Origin: Bacillota bacterium
GTDB taxonomy: Bacteria; Bacillota; Clostridia; Oscillospirales; Ruminococcaceae
Length of the DNA: 14,575 bases
Reading direction: 5' to 3'
NCBI GenBank assembly: GCA_023394255.1
Contig: JAEXAZ010000220.1
Coordinates: 1 to 14,575 of the forward strand
In this document: piece by piece, positions 14,386 through 14,575 of the stretch
Layout of the letters: the number at the start of each line of letters is the position of its first letter
How positions within the stretch are numbered: the first letter of the stretch is position 1
The notes under the pieces: generated by a model
The model's input: the letters and a program-made list of their open reading frames with translations, nothing else
Databases searched by the model: none
Told to the model about the DNA's origin: nothing
Made by a program: the position numbers and the translations under genes

Positions 14386-14575
14386 GTGCCTTCGCTCCCT
14401 TTTTCCTGATAAAGGCCGTGGCGAGGGATACGAGCGGCAAAATAAAAACGAAAATCGCGCCGTAGTTTCTGAGCCATTGCACATAATCCAATACCGTTTC
14501 TATATCCTTGTGCATAAGCACGGCAGCGTAAAGGAGAATACAGCCCGCGATGCAGATCGGCTTCTTATCCTGCAT
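14378..14575 (-). CDS. spore germination permease (GerAB/GerKB type), C-terminal end only
   Basis: The last 65 codons of a gene that enters from the right edge; the ATG at the very edge is probably internal. The segment has two hydrophobic stretches (about 7-21 and 38-57) joined by DIETVLDYVQWLRNYG, and ends in a basic, charged tail. The pattern NYGAIFVFILPLVSLATAFIRKK fits the last helix of the endospore germination permease (B subunit), which is an APC-superfamily transporter-like protein of about 365 residues implicated in germinant sensing. The assignment leans on the adjacent, 8-nt-overlapping GerAC gene, since B then C is a normal order in ger operons. Confidence 0.82.
   Translation of the reverse strand: MQDKKPICIAGCILLYAAVLMHKDIETVLDYVQWLRNYGAIFVFILPLVSLATAFIRKKGAKAHA

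Overview
The window looks like chromosomal DNA from a spore-forming Firmicute, most likely a Clostridia member with moderate GC (Ruminococcaceae/Oscillospiraceae-like; this placement is inference). The signs are strong AGGAGG-type ribosome binding sites, SigA-type promoters, Gram-positive lipoprotein signals, an ECF-type folate transporter under a tetrahydrofolate (THF) riboswitch, and a spore germinant-receptor operon. No rRNA, tRNA, CRISPR array, intact insertion sequence or phage gene is visible.

Layout, left to right. (1) 1-433, minus: N-terminal third of a DEAD-box RNA helicase, running off the left edge, with a long AT-rich leader. (2) 777-2159, plus: a two-gene unit, lemA and a TPM-domain (YgcG-like) membrane protein with a glycine-rich tail, closed by a bidirectional terminator shared with (3) nth, endonuclease III, 2220-2864, minus. 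(4) 3117-4787, plus: a large membrane-anchored extracytoplasmic protein of unknown function, with its own promoter and terminator. (5) 4941-6602, plus: PTS enzyme I (ptsI), monocistronic, with a near-consensus promoter and no ptsH beside it. (6) 6610-7442: promoter, THF riboswitch, ribosome-binding-site hairpin and folT, ending in an intrinsic terminator. (7) 7609-12612: a complete branched-chain amino-acid ABC transporter operon, livJ-livH-livM-livG-livF. A hairpin lies between livJ and livH, a structured 3' UTR and a terminator follow livF. (8) 12613-12932: no convincing gene. (9) 12933-14575, minus: the distal part of a germinant-receptor operon: the C-terminus of a GerAB-type permease, a GerAC-type lipoprotein, and a 57-residue two-helix membrane protein that fits the small D subunits of germinant receptors.

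How the genes work together. The liv genes form one importer: a lipoprotein receptor, two permeases and two ATPases. FolT is a substrate-binding S component that must borrow an energising module (EcfA/A'/T) encoded elsewhere; the riboswitch should shut it down when reduced folate is plentiful. PtsI is the first phosphotransferase of all PTS sugar uptake and needs HPr from elsewhere. The ger genes encode the B, C and probable D subunits of an inner-membrane spore nutrient sensor, whose A subunit would lie to the right or elsewhere.

Most of the window is well-understood core metabolism. The parts most worth a second look are the small ger-linked ORF (12933-13106), the expression platform of the folT riboswitch, the structured element behind livF (about 12505-12612), and the unassigned membrane protein at 3117-4787. 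I did not find a clearly novel multi-gene system.
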